A DNA stretch of 10,020 nucleotides from an uncultured Frankiales bacterium (lineage in GTDB: Bacteria; Actinomycetota; Actinomycetes; Mycobacteriales; SCTD01). The stretch spans positions 1 through 10,020 of the forward strand of contig CAMLIA010000161.1 of NCBI GenBank assembly GCA_946479905.1. The letters run 5' to 3'. Below the pieces are notes generated by a model, which was not told the DNA's origin, did not search any database, and worked only from the letters and a program-made list of their open reading frames with translations. The translations under genes and the position numbers were made by a program. Below, one piece after another: positions 1 to 5,962 of this stretch (positions are counted from its first letter, which is position 1; every line of letters starts with the position of its first letter).

Positions 1-1153
1 TCTTGCGCTGGCCGTTCGGGACGTTCTCCCAGTTGACCTCGCCGGCGTACAGCACGGCGTTGCGGCCCTTGCCGATGTCGACGAACGCCGCCTCCATCGA
101 CGGCAGCACGTTCTGCACGCGGCCGAGGTAGACGTTGCCGGCGTACGACGTGGCGGACTGCTTCGTGACGTAGTGCTCGACGAGGATGCCGTCCTCGAGG
201 ACCGCGATCTGGGTGCGGTCGCCCTTCTGGCGCACGACCATCTGGCGGTCGACGGCCTCGCGACGGGCCAGGAACTCGGCCTCGGTGAGGATCGGAGCGC
301 GCTTGCGACCGGAGTCACGGCCCTCCTGGCGGCGGACCCGCTTGGCGGCCATCCGGGTGGAGCCGCTGATGCCGCGCACGCCGTCCTCGTCGGCGGCGTT
401 CCCCCCGTCGCGACTGCGGGGGGCACGCTGGCGGGGCTCGCGGACGTGCACGACCGTCGGGACGTCATCGCCACCGTCCTCGCCGTCCGCTCCGGTGCCG
501 GCGCGACGGCGACGGCGACGGCGACGGGTGCCTGCGGCACCCTCCTCGCCCTCGGCCTGCTCGCCCTCGTCCTCCTCGGACTCCTCCTCGGTGTCCTCGG
601 ACGTGTCGCCGGCGGCCCGGCTCGCGCCGCCACGACCGCGACGGCCGCGGCGCCGGCGGCGGGGACCGCCCGTGCCCTCCTCGGTCTCCTCGGACTCGTC
701 GAGGTCCTCCGCGAGCGGCTCGGCCTCGGCCTCGGCCAGCAGCTCCTCGGGCTTGACGGCGCCCTCGGTGCCCGCGCGGCGGCGGGTGCGGGGCGCGGCG
801 GTGACCACCGGCTCGGGGGCCTGGAAGGTGACGACCATCGGCGCCCGGGGCGCGCGGGTGGAGCCCTCGGCGGGCTCCTCCTCGGTCGCAGCCTCCTCAG
901 CCTCGGTCTCGGGAGCGGCGGCGGCCTTCTTGGCGGGCGCCTTCTTCGCGACGGCCTTCTTGGCGGCCGCCTTCTTGGCCGGCGCCTTCTTCGGCTTGTC
1001 CTCGGCGGGAGCCGCTGTGGTCTCGGCCGGCGCCTCGGTGTCCGCTGCGGGCGGGGCGGCGGCCTTGGTGGCGCGGCGCCGCGGGGCCTTCTTGGGGGCC
1101 TCTTCCTCGGAAGGGGCGGGGGTGGTCGTGTCGTTCGACTCGTCGTCGAGCAC
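1..1153 (-). CDS. rne: Ribonuclease E/G, N-terminal part (truncated by window edge)
   Basis: Endoribonuclease of the RNase E/G family, which cuts single-stranded RNA in mRNA decay and rRNA/tRNA processing. Only the first 384 codons are present. Residues 1 to about 265 are low-complexity and probably disordered: five KKAxA repeats (55-79), acidic runs (81-95 and 185-205), an RRRRRGRRGRGG block (165-176) and eight consecutive arginines (210-217). Residues about 274-330 resemble the conserved lead-in of actinobacterial RNase E/G (GSTRMAAKRVRR, ILTEAEFLARREAVDRQM, VVRQKGDRTQIAVLEDG). An S1 RNA-binding domain begins near residue 335 (SYAGNVYLGRVQNVLPSMEA, AFVDIGKGRNAVLYAGEVNW). The catalytic DNase I-like domain lies outside the window. 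The GTG at 1153 is the first start codon after the upstream in-frame stop at 1247-1249, and GGAG sits 4 nt before it. Family call is firm; rne versus rng naming is by convention. Confidence 0.93.
   Translation of the reverse strand, partial: MLDDESNDTTTPAPSEEEAPKKAPRRRATKAAAPPAADTEAPAETTAAPAEDKPKKAPAKKAAAKKAVAKKAPAKKAAAAPETEAEEAATEEEPAEGSTRAPRAPMVVTFQAPEPVVTAAPRTRRRAGTEGAVKPEELLAEAEAEPLAEDLDESEETEEGTGGPRRRRRGRRGRGGASRAAGDTSEDTEEESEEDEGEQAEGEEGAAGTRRRRRRRRAGTGADGEDGGDDVPTVVHVREPRQRAPRSRDGGNAADEDGVRGISGSTRMAAKRVRRQEGRDSGRKRAPILTEAEFLARREAVDRQMVVRQKGDRTQIAVLEDGILVEHYVTKQSATSYAGNVYLGRVQNVLPSMEAAFVDIGKGRNAVLYAGEVNWENVPNGQRK
503..526 (-). repeat. Four tandem 6-bp repeats coding for eight arginines in rne
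   Basis: The unit gcgacg (plus strand) is repeated four times without interruption and reads CGT-CGC on the coding strand, giving Arg210-Arg217. It lies directly after an acidic stretch of the disordered N-terminal extension. A perfect hexanucleotide repeat of this kind can change length by slippage without breaking the frame, so strains may differ in arginine number. Confidence 0.85.
917..991 (-). repeat. Five degenerate 15-bp repeats coding for KKAxA pentapeptides in rne
   Basis: Residues 55-79 of the RNase E/G extension read as five consecutive pentapeptides: KKAPA, KKAAA, KKAVA, KKAPA, KKAAA. The DNA units differ at several third positions, so the protein pattern is better kept than the nucleotide pattern. 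Lysine/alanine/proline repeats of this sort occur in histone H1-like and nucleoid-associated tails and usually bind nucleic acid nonspecifically; an RNA-binding role here is inferred. Confidence 0.85.
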
Positions 1154-1207
1154 GGAGCTCCGGTCCGGTCGCTGCGTGACGCTGCCGCACCGACCCTCGT
1201 GGGGGTC

Positions 1208-1223
1208 TCCCTCAGGTGAGGGA
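1208..1223 (-). other. Small inverted repeat in the rne leader
   Basis: TCCCTCA and TGAGGGA form a 7-bp inverted repeat separated by only 2 nt; as RNA about 5 bp with a 4-nt or larger loop would form. It lies in the 93-nt gap between the TIGR03936 gene and rne, about 55 nt upstream of the rne GTG. A run of five C (1201-1205) follows on the transcript and could instead pair with the five G at 1243-1247. There is no U-tract, so a terminator is unlikely; a leader structure or processing site is possible but unproven. Confidence 0.4.
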
Positions 1224-1239
1224 AAGGAAGTCTGTAGGT

Positions 1240-1257
1240 GCTCCCCCTAGAGGGAGC
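1240..1257 (-). other. Hairpin overlapping the stop codon of the TIGR03936 gene
   Basis: GCTCCC (1240-1245) and GGGAGC (1252-1257) form a perfect 6-bp stem around a 6-nt loop that contains the TAG stop (1247-1249). No U-tract follows on the minus-strand transcript. It could act as a weak terminator or an mRNA 3'-end/processing structure between this gene and rne; the function is inferred from position only. Confidence 0.4.
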
Positions 1258-2014
1258 CGACGGCTTCGTCGACCTGTCGCGTTGCCCCGGTCTGTCCGGG
1301 TGCGAGCGGGTCGCCGACCTCCCCGTCCGCCGTGAGCGGTCCCTGCGACAGGCGGGTTGCCGCGGGCGGCACCGGTGTCGCGAGGTCGCTCACCGAACGG
1401 AGTCCGGAGAGGACGTCGTCGGGTCGTACCGCAGGCGTCACGTGCTGCACGACCACGTGCAGTATCGCACAGTCGTCACCTGCTGTTGCCCGCATGGACA
1501 CGACGGGTCCCCGGGTGTCGAACGCGCGGCGCCCGTTCTTGGTCATCCGCTCGACCTCGATGGCCTCGGCCGCGAGGAAGGCCGCGACCGCGCTCTCGAG
1601 CACCTCGACCGGCACCTGGCGCAGCTCGATCCGCCAGCTCGACGCCTGGACGAGGTCGGCCAGCGAGGTGCCGGGCTCGGCCTCGACCGCCTCCACCAGG
1701 TCGATCCCGTCCGGCAACGAGGCGTCCAGCGCGGCCCGGATCTCCTCGACGTCCCGGACCTCGGCGAGCGCGATCTCGACGTACTCCGCCTCGCTCGCCA
1801 CCCCGGTCGCGGCCGCACCGACCCAGCTGACCTTCGGGTGGGGGCTGAAGCCCGCGCTGTACGCCATGGGCACCTGCGCCCGGCGCAGCGCGCGCTCGAA
1901 CACCCTGGCGATGTCGCGGTGCGACGTGAACCGCAGCCGGCCGCGCTTGGTGTAGCGCAGCCGGATCCGCTGGACGGGAGGCGGCGGAGGGGCACCGGGC
2001 GGCTGGCGGGACAT
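1247..2014 (-). CDS. Radical SAM-linked protein, TIGR03936 / DUF2344 family
   Basis: A 255-residue soluble protein of the TIGR03936 (DUF2344) family, which genomically accompanies, and in some bacteria is fused to, TIGR03960 radical SAM proteins. After a proline-rich start (residues 1-14), the N-terminal half carries the family hallmarks: IRLRYTKRGRLRFTSHRDIA, RALRRAQVPMAYSAGFSPHP and KVSWVGAAATGVASEAEYVE. The middle (about 85-180) is a less conserved alpha/beta region, and the C-terminal ~60 residues look flexible. No catalytic motif, membrane segment or signal peptide is visible. The ATG overlaps the TGA of the HAD gene (TGATG), and no Shine-Dalgarno lies close by, so translation is probably coupled. 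Biochemical function is unknown; association with an RNA-related radical SAM activity is an inference from its partner and from rne next door. Confidence 0.9.
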   Translation of the reverse strand: MSRQPPGAPPPPPVQRIRLRYTKRGRLRFTSHRDIARVFERALRRAQVPMAYSAGFSPHPKVSWVGAAATGVASEAEYVEIALAEVRDVEEIRAALDASLPDGIDLVEAVEAEPGTSLADLVQASSWRIELRQVPVEVLESAVAAFLAAEAIEVERMTKNGRRAFDTRGPVVSMRATAGDDCAILHVVVQHVTPAVRPDDVLSGLRSVSDLATPVPPAATRLSQGPLTADGEVGDPLAPGQTGATRQVDEAVGSL

Positions 2015-2652
2015 CAGCGCCAGCGTAGGGCCTGCTCCAGGTCGGCGATCGTCTTCGCGGCGTCGCCGTCGACGAGGATCGCGGGCATGCCGAGGGCCTC
2101 CGCCGCGGTCACGTTGCCCGGGTAGTCGTCGAGGAACACGACCTGCTCGGGGCGAAGGGCCAGCAGGTCGAGCGCGCGCTGGAAGATCGCGGGGTTCGGC
2201 TTGCGCTCCCCCACCTCGCTGCTGTCCACGACGACGTCGAAGAGCTCGGCGACCGGCAGCATGGCGCGCCAGTGCTCGCGGAACTCGACGACGTTGTTGG
2301 TGACGATGCCGGTCTTGAGACCGGCCTGCCGGATCACGCGCACGTGCTCGACGAGGTCGTGGCGGAGCCCGCCCTGGTTCGCGCTCATCGCCAGGAAGAC
2401 CTGCCAGATGTCGACCACCAGGCCGTGCTCCTCGCCGAGGGCCAGGATGCCGTCGCGCGCGGCCTCGAGCGTGATCTCGCCTCGCTCGACCCGGTGCCAG
2501 GGATGGTCGCCGTCGACGCCGTACCCGCCGAACACGATCTGGTCGATCTGGTCACGGGTCGCCCCGATCGAGTCGGCGTAGGCGCCGAAGGCCTCGAACG
2601 GCGAGTCGGTGAAGACCCCGCCGAAGTCGAACAGCACCGCCCGGATGGCCAT
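2014..2652 (-). CDS. HAD superfamily hydrolase (subfamily IA-like phosphatase)
   Basis: A 212-residue cytosolic HAD-family protein, probably a small-molecule phosphatase. Motif I is FDFGGVFTD with nucleophile Asp9; motif II is GIVTNN with Thr118; motif III is ERKPNP with Lys151; motif IV is FLDDYPGN with Asp175/Asp176 for magnesium. Residues about 17-85 form a helical cap of the C1 type. The usual second aspartate of motif I (DxD) is replaced by Gly11, as in other DFGGV-type HAD proteins related to YihX and epoxide-hydrolase N-domains, so substrate and activity cannot be assigned. The ATG at 2652 overlaps the TGA of the radical SAM gene (TGATG); longer in-frame extensions upstream only read the radical SAM gene in the wrong frame. 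It sits between two genes whose families usually work together. Family call sure, substrate unknown. Confidence 0.92.
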   Translation of the reverse strand: MAIRAVLFDFGGVFTDSPFEAFGAYADSIGATRDQIDQIVFGGYGVDGDHPWHRVERGEITLEAARDGILALGEEHGLVVDIWQVFLAMSANQGGLRHDLVEHVRVIRQAGLKTGIVTNNVVEFREHWRAMLPVAELFDVVVDSSEVGERKPNPAIFQRALDLLALRPEQVVFLDDYPGNVTAAEALGMPAILVDGDAAKTIADLEQALRWR

Positions 2653-4556
2653 CAGACGACCGACAGCGGGAGCAGCTTCTTCCCGGTCGGACCGACCTGG
2701 ATCTCGGTGCCCATCTGCGGGCACACGCCGCAGTCGAAGCAGGGGATCCAGCGGCAGTCGTCGAGGTCGGTCTCGTCGAGCGCGTCCTGCCAGTCCGACC
2801 AGAGCCACTCCTTGTCCAGGCCGCTGTCGAGGTGGTCCCACGGCAGCACCTCGACCTCGTCGCGCTCGCGGGTCGTGTACCAGTCGACGTCCACGCCGAC
2901 CGCTGACGCCGCCGCGATCCAGCGGTCGTAGGAGAAGTGCTCGCTCCAGCCGTCCATGATCCCGCCCTGGCGCCACACCTCCTCGATGACGGCGCCGACG
3001 CGACGGTCACCGCGCGACAGCAGCCCCTCGATCTGCCCGGGCTTGCCGTCGTGGTAGCGGTAGCCGATCGCCTTCGCGGTGCTCTTGTCCTCGCGGATGG
3101 CGTCGCGCAGCAGCCTCAGCCGCCGGTCGATCGTCTCGGGGTCGGCCTGCCCGGCCCACTGGAACGGCGTGTGCGGCTTGGGCACGAAGCCACCGATGCT
3201 GACGGTGCACTTCACGTCCCGGGTGCCGGTCGCCTGCCGCCCGGCGCGGATGACTTCCCGTGCCATCTCGGCGATCTCGAGCACGTCCTCGTCGGTCTCC
3301 GTCGGGAGCCCGCACATGAAGTAGAGCTTCACCTGCCGCCAGCCCTGCGAGTAGGCCGCGGTGACGGTGTCCACGAGGTCCTGCTTCGTGACCATCTTGT
3401 TGATGACCTTGCGCAGCCGCTCCGACCCGCCCTCCGGGGCGAAGGTGAGACCGCTGCGCCGGCCGTTGCGGCTGAGCTCCTGCGCGAGGTCGATGTTGAA
3501 GGCGTCCACCCGGGTCGACGGCAGCGACAGCGAGGTCTGGGTCCCCTCGTAGCGGTCGGCGAGGCCCTTCGCGATGTCGCCGATCTCGGAGTGGTCGGCC
3601 GAGGACAGCGAGAGCAGCCCGACCTCCTCGTACCCCGTGGCCTGCAGGCCTGCCTGGACCATCTCGCCGATACCGGTGATGGAGCGCTCGCGCACCGGAC
3701 GGGTGATCATGCCCGCCTGGCAGAAGCGGCAGCCGCGGGTGCAGCCGCGGAAGATCTCGACGCTCATCCGCTCGTGCACGGTCTCGGCCAGCGGCACGAG
3801 CGGCTGCTTCGGGTAGGGCCACTCGTCGAGGTCCATCACGGTCCGCTTCGCCACCCGCCACGGGACGTCGGGGTGGTTGGGCACCACGCGGCGGATCCGG
3901 CCGTCGGGGAGGTACTCGACGTCGTAGAACCGCGGGACGTAGACCCCCCCGGTCTTGGCCAGCTCGAGCAGCGTCTCCTCGCGGGTGGCCCCGGAGGCCT
4001 TGGTACGACGGAGGATCTCGGTCATCTCGAGGACCGCCTGCTCGCCGTCGCCCAGCACCGCCGCGTCGATGAACGCTGCGATCGGCTCCGGGTTGAAGGC
4101 GGCGTGGCCGCCGGCCAGCACGATCGGGTGCTCGTCGGTGCGGTCCGCGGCGTGCAGCGGGATGCCGGCGAGGTCGAGGGCCTCGAGCATGTTGGTGTAG
4201 CCGAGCTCGGTGCTGAAGCTGACCCCGAGCACGTCGAAGTCGCGGACCGCGCGGTGGGCGTCGACCGTGACCTGCGGGACGCCGTGCTCGCGCATCAGCC
4301 GGGCCAGGTCCGGCCAGACGCTGTAGGTGCGCTCGCACAGCACGTCGGGCTGCTCGTTGAGCACCTCGTAGAGGATCATGACGCCTTGGTTGGGCAGCCC
4401 CACCTCGTAGGCGTCCGGGTACATCAGGCACCAGCGCACCTCGGCGGCGTCCCAGTCCTTGACGGTGCTGTTGAGCTCGCCCCCGACGTACTGGATGGGC
4501 TTGCTGACCTGGGGCAGCAGCTGCTCCAGCAGCGGGAACAGGCTCTCTCCGGACAT
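2652..4556 (-). CDS. B12-binding radical SAM protein, TIGR03960 family
   Basis: A 634-residue cytosolic protein of the TIGR03960 family. Residues 1-40 carry the family start (KPIQYVGGELNSTVKDWD). Residues about 40-190 form a cobalamin-binding-like Rossmann region (YPDAYEVGLPNQG, DVLGVSFSTELGYTNML, IVLAGGHAAFNPEP) without an obvious DxHxxG loop. The radical SAM core spans about 265-480, with the [4Fe-4S] motif RGCTRGCRFCQAGM (Cys272, Cys276, Cys279) and a later GGSERLRK segment. The C-terminus has PWDHLDSGL and a second cysteine cluster, CRWIPCFDCGVCP (Cys601, 606, 609, 612), likely binding a further Fe-S cluster or metal. The start matches family proteins; no Shine-Dalgarno precedes it, but a -10-like TACCCT lies 6 nt upstream, suggesting a leaderless mRNA. 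It heads a three-gene unit. Substrate is unknown; the domain plan is that of C-methylating or methylthiolating enzymes. Confidence 0.95.
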   Translation of the reverse strand: MSGESLFPLLEQLLPQVSKPIQYVGGELNSTVKDWDAAEVRWCLMYPDAYEVGLPNQGVMILYEVLNEQPDVLCERTYSVWPDLARLMREHGVPQVTVDAHRAVRDFDVLGVSFSTELGYTNMLEALDLAGIPLHAADRTDEHPIVLAGGHAAFNPEPIAAFIDAAVLGDGEQAVLEMTEILRRTKASGATREETLLELAKTGGVYVPRFYDVEYLPDGRIRRVVPNHPDVPWRVAKRTVMDLDEWPYPKQPLVPLAETVHERMSVEIFRGCTRGCRFCQAGMITRPVRERSITGIGEMVQAGLQATGYEEVGLLSLSSADHSEIGDIAKGLADRYEGTQTSLSLPSTRVDAFNIDLAQELSRNGRRSGLTFAPEGGSERLRKVINKMVTKQDLVDTVTAAYSQGWRQVKLYFMCGLPTETDEDVLEIAEMAREVIRAGRQATGTRDVKCTVSIGGFVPKPHTPFQWAGQADPETIDRRLRLLRDAIREDKSTAKAIGYRYHDGKPGQIEGLLSRGDRRVGAVIEEVWRQGGIMDGWSEHFSYDRWIAAASAVGVDVDWYTTRERDEVEVLPWDHLDSGLDKEWLWSDWQDALDETDLDDCRWIPCFDCGVCPQMGTEIQVGPTGKKLLPLSVV

Positions 4557-4568
4557 GGGTCCAGGGTA
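4556..4568 (-). promoter_or_regulatory. Candidate -10 element for a leaderless radical SAM operon transcript
   Basis: TACCCT (4568 down to 4563) matches the actinobacterial TAnnnT -10 pattern, and its last T is exactly 7 nt before the A of the ATG, the spacing expected if transcription starts on the start codon. The absence of a Shine-Dalgarno sequence agrees. The nearest -35-like hexamer, TTGATC (4596-4591), has a 22-nt spacer, too long for a standard promoter, so the -35 is weak or activator-dependent. Confidence 0.4.
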
Positions 4569-4590
4569 GGCGCCTGGGCATCCCGCCGAA

Positions 4591-4652
4591 GATCAACAGG
4601 GCTTTCGTCGTACAACGCGCCGGCACGTCAGCCGTGCGAAGCCCTGTTGATC
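4591..4652. repeat. 14-bp perfect inverted repeat upstream of the radical SAM operon
   Basis: GATCAACAGGGCTT (4591-4604) is matched exactly by its reverse complement at 4639-4652, separated by 34 nt. One bulged T extends pairing by two more base pairs (4606-4607 with 4637-4638). A small inner hairpin (GCACG at 4623-4627, CGTGC at 4633-4637) lies in the spacer. The near arm covers about -35 to -48 relative to the proposed start point at 4556. It may be an operator, a transcribed RNA structure, or a bidirectional terminator; no U-tract follows in either direction. Confidence 0.85.
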
Positions 4653-4691
4653 AACGCGATCGCTGACGTCCCGAGATCAACACGCGATCGC
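4649..4691. repeat. Two direct repeats GATCAAC(AC)GCGATCGC
   Basis: GATCAACGCGATCGC at 4649-4663 recurs at 4675-4691 with two extra bases (AC) between its halves, 26 bp start to start. Both copies contain the palindrome GCGATCGC; the first is embedded in TTGATCAA (4647-4654) and the second in the 10-bp palindrome CGCGATCGCG (4683-4692). Arrays of this form suit cooperative protein binding, but I do not recognise a known regulator's site. Confidence 0.7.
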
Positions 4692-4714
4692 GCGAGCGAC
4701 ACGCGGGCGCGCCG

Positions 4715-4743
4715 TCCTGGTGATCGCCTGCTGATCACCAGGA
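4715..4743 (-). terminator. Hairpin after rodA, probable end of the mre operon
   Basis: TCCTGGTGATC (4715-4725) and GATCACCAGGA (4733-4743) form a perfect 11-bp stem with a 7-nt loop, beginning 10 nt after the rodA TGA (4754-4756). No U-run follows; actinobacterial terminators often lack one. Position directly after the last gene of the cluster and before a new candidate promoter supports a terminator role. The perfect stem would also form on plus-strand RNA. Confidence 0.6.
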
Positions 4744-4753
4744 GGACGCAACG

Positions 4754-5962
4754 TCAGAGCTCGTGGGAGCGCATGTGGACGTTCTGGAGCAGGCCGATCG
4801 CCATCAGGTTGGCGAACATCGACGACCCGCCGTAGCTCACGAACGGCAGCGGCAGCCCGGTCACGGGCATGATCCCGAGCGTCATCCCGATGTTGACGAA
4901 GCTCTGGAACCCGAACCAGCTCACCACCCCCGCGGCCACCAGCCGCCCGAACGGGTCGGTGGCGAGGGTCGCGATCCGCAGCCCGCGCCACAGCACCAGC
5001 CCGAGCACGAGGATGATGCCGCCGGCGCCGACGAGCCCGAGCTCCTCCCCCGCGACGGTGAAGACGAAGTCGGTCTGCTGCTCCGGGATGAACCGGCCCT
5101 GCGTTTGGGTGCCGTGGAACAGCCCCTTGCCGGTCAGCCCGCCGGACCCGATCGCGATGCGGGCCTGCCGGGTGTTGTAGCCGACGCCGCGCGGGTCCAC
5201 GGAGTAGTCGGCGACGACCTTGAACCGGTCCTTCTGGTAGTCCTTCAGCAGGTGCGGCGCGACGAACGTCCCCGCGAGCACCCCCACGACGATGAGCCCG
5301 AGGATCCACCGGGCGGGGGCCGCGGCGACCGACAGCACGCCGAGGATGACGAAGATGAAGACCATCGTCGTCCCGAAGTCGGGCTGCAGCATGATCAGCC
5401 CCATCGGCAGCGCGCACAGCGCGAGGACCTGGAAGACGTCGCCGTCACGCGGCGCGTCCTCGCCGTCGCGCTTCTCCCCGAGCAGCATGGCCATCCCGAC
5501 GACGATGGCGAGCTTCGCGAACTCCGACGGCTGGATCTGGAAGCCGGCGGGCAGCACGATCCAGGAGTGCGCGCCGTTGATGGTCGAGCCGAGCGGCGAC
5601 AGCACAGCCATCAGCCCGAGGCACGAGGCGCCGTAGACGATCGGGGCGTACGCCCGCAGCGCGCGGTAGTCGACGAGCGCCGCCGCGCACCCGAGGCCGA
5701 GCCCGATGACCGCGTTGATGACGTGCTTCTTGAGGAACGCCTGCGGGTCCGCACCGAGCGCGATCTCGTGCTCGCGGGTCGCGGACCAGATCAGCAGCCC
5801 GCCGACGCTGACGAGCGCCAGGACGGCGAGCATGAGGACCCAGTCGAGCGAGCGCAGCGGTGAGCTGCGGTCCAGCACCCGCTCGCGCAGCGTGACCTCG
5901 CGCGGCCGCAGCCGGACCGGGGACACGCGCGGGGTCGCCCAGTCGTGGACGTCGCCGCTCAC
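4754..5962 (-). CDS. rodA: RodA, SEDS-family peptidoglycan glycosyltransferase
   Basis: A 402-residue multi-pass membrane protein of the SEDS (FtsW/RodA/SpoVE) family, which polymerises lipid II into glycan strands together with a class B PBP. About 35 cytoplasmic residues precede roughly ten hydrophobic segments. Family motifs are present: FQIQPSEFAKLAIV (141-154), MLQPDFGTT (191-199), ARIAIGSGGLTGKGLFHGTQ (267-286), FIPEQQTDFVFTVAGEELGL (291-310) and LPLPFVSYGGSSM (370-382). Asp298 in the TDF motif corresponds to the essential aspartate in the large extracytoplasmic loop of RodA proteins. The GTG at 5962 overlaps the mrdA TGA (GTGA), and a GAGGGG Shine-Dalgarno precedes it; the frame stays open further upstream but that part is mrdA read out of frame. 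Length fits the family. The cognate PBP2 directly upstream argues for RodA rather than FtsW. Confidence 0.96.
   Translation of the reverse strand: MSGDVHDWATPRVSPVRLRPREVTLRERVLDRSSPLRSLDWVLMLAVLALVSVGGLLIWSATREHEIALGADPQAFLKKHVINAVIGLGLGCAAALVDYRALRAYAPIVYGASCLGLMAVLSPLGSTINGAHSWIVLPAGFQIQPSEFAKLAIVVGMAMLLGEKRDGEDAPRDGDVFQVLALCALPMGLIMLQPDFGTTMVFIFVILGVLSVAAAPARWILGLIVVGVLAGTFVAPHLLKDYQKDRFKVVADYSVDPRGVGYNTRQARIAIGSGGLTGKGLFHGTQTQGRFIPEQQTDFVFTVAGEELGLVGAGGIILVLGLVLWRGLRIATLATDPFGRLVAAGVVSWFGFQSFVNIGMTLGIMPVTGLPLPFVSYGGSSMFANLMAIGLLQNVHMRSHEL

Noticed and set aside
173..1250. Plus-strand open frames of about 350 codons opposite rne
   Set aside because: They are reverse readings of the repetitive Lys/Arg/Glu codons and yield low-complexity protein; the minus strand carries the S1 domain of RNase E/G.
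4591..4652. Terminal inverted repeats of a small mobile element
   Set aside because: The arms are only 34 nt apart, there is no flanking target duplication that I can see, and no transposase or remnant is nearby.
4557..4753. Cobalamin riboswitch upstream of the B12-binding radical SAM gene
   Set aside because: No B12-box-like conserved core is seen, the gap is too short for a usual cobalamin riboswitch, and the gene looks leaderless.
2937..4835. A 632-codon plus-strand open frame antisense to the radical SAM gene
   Set aside because: Same composition effect; the opposite strand encodes a full-length conserved protein, and this frame also runs through the repeat-filled gap.
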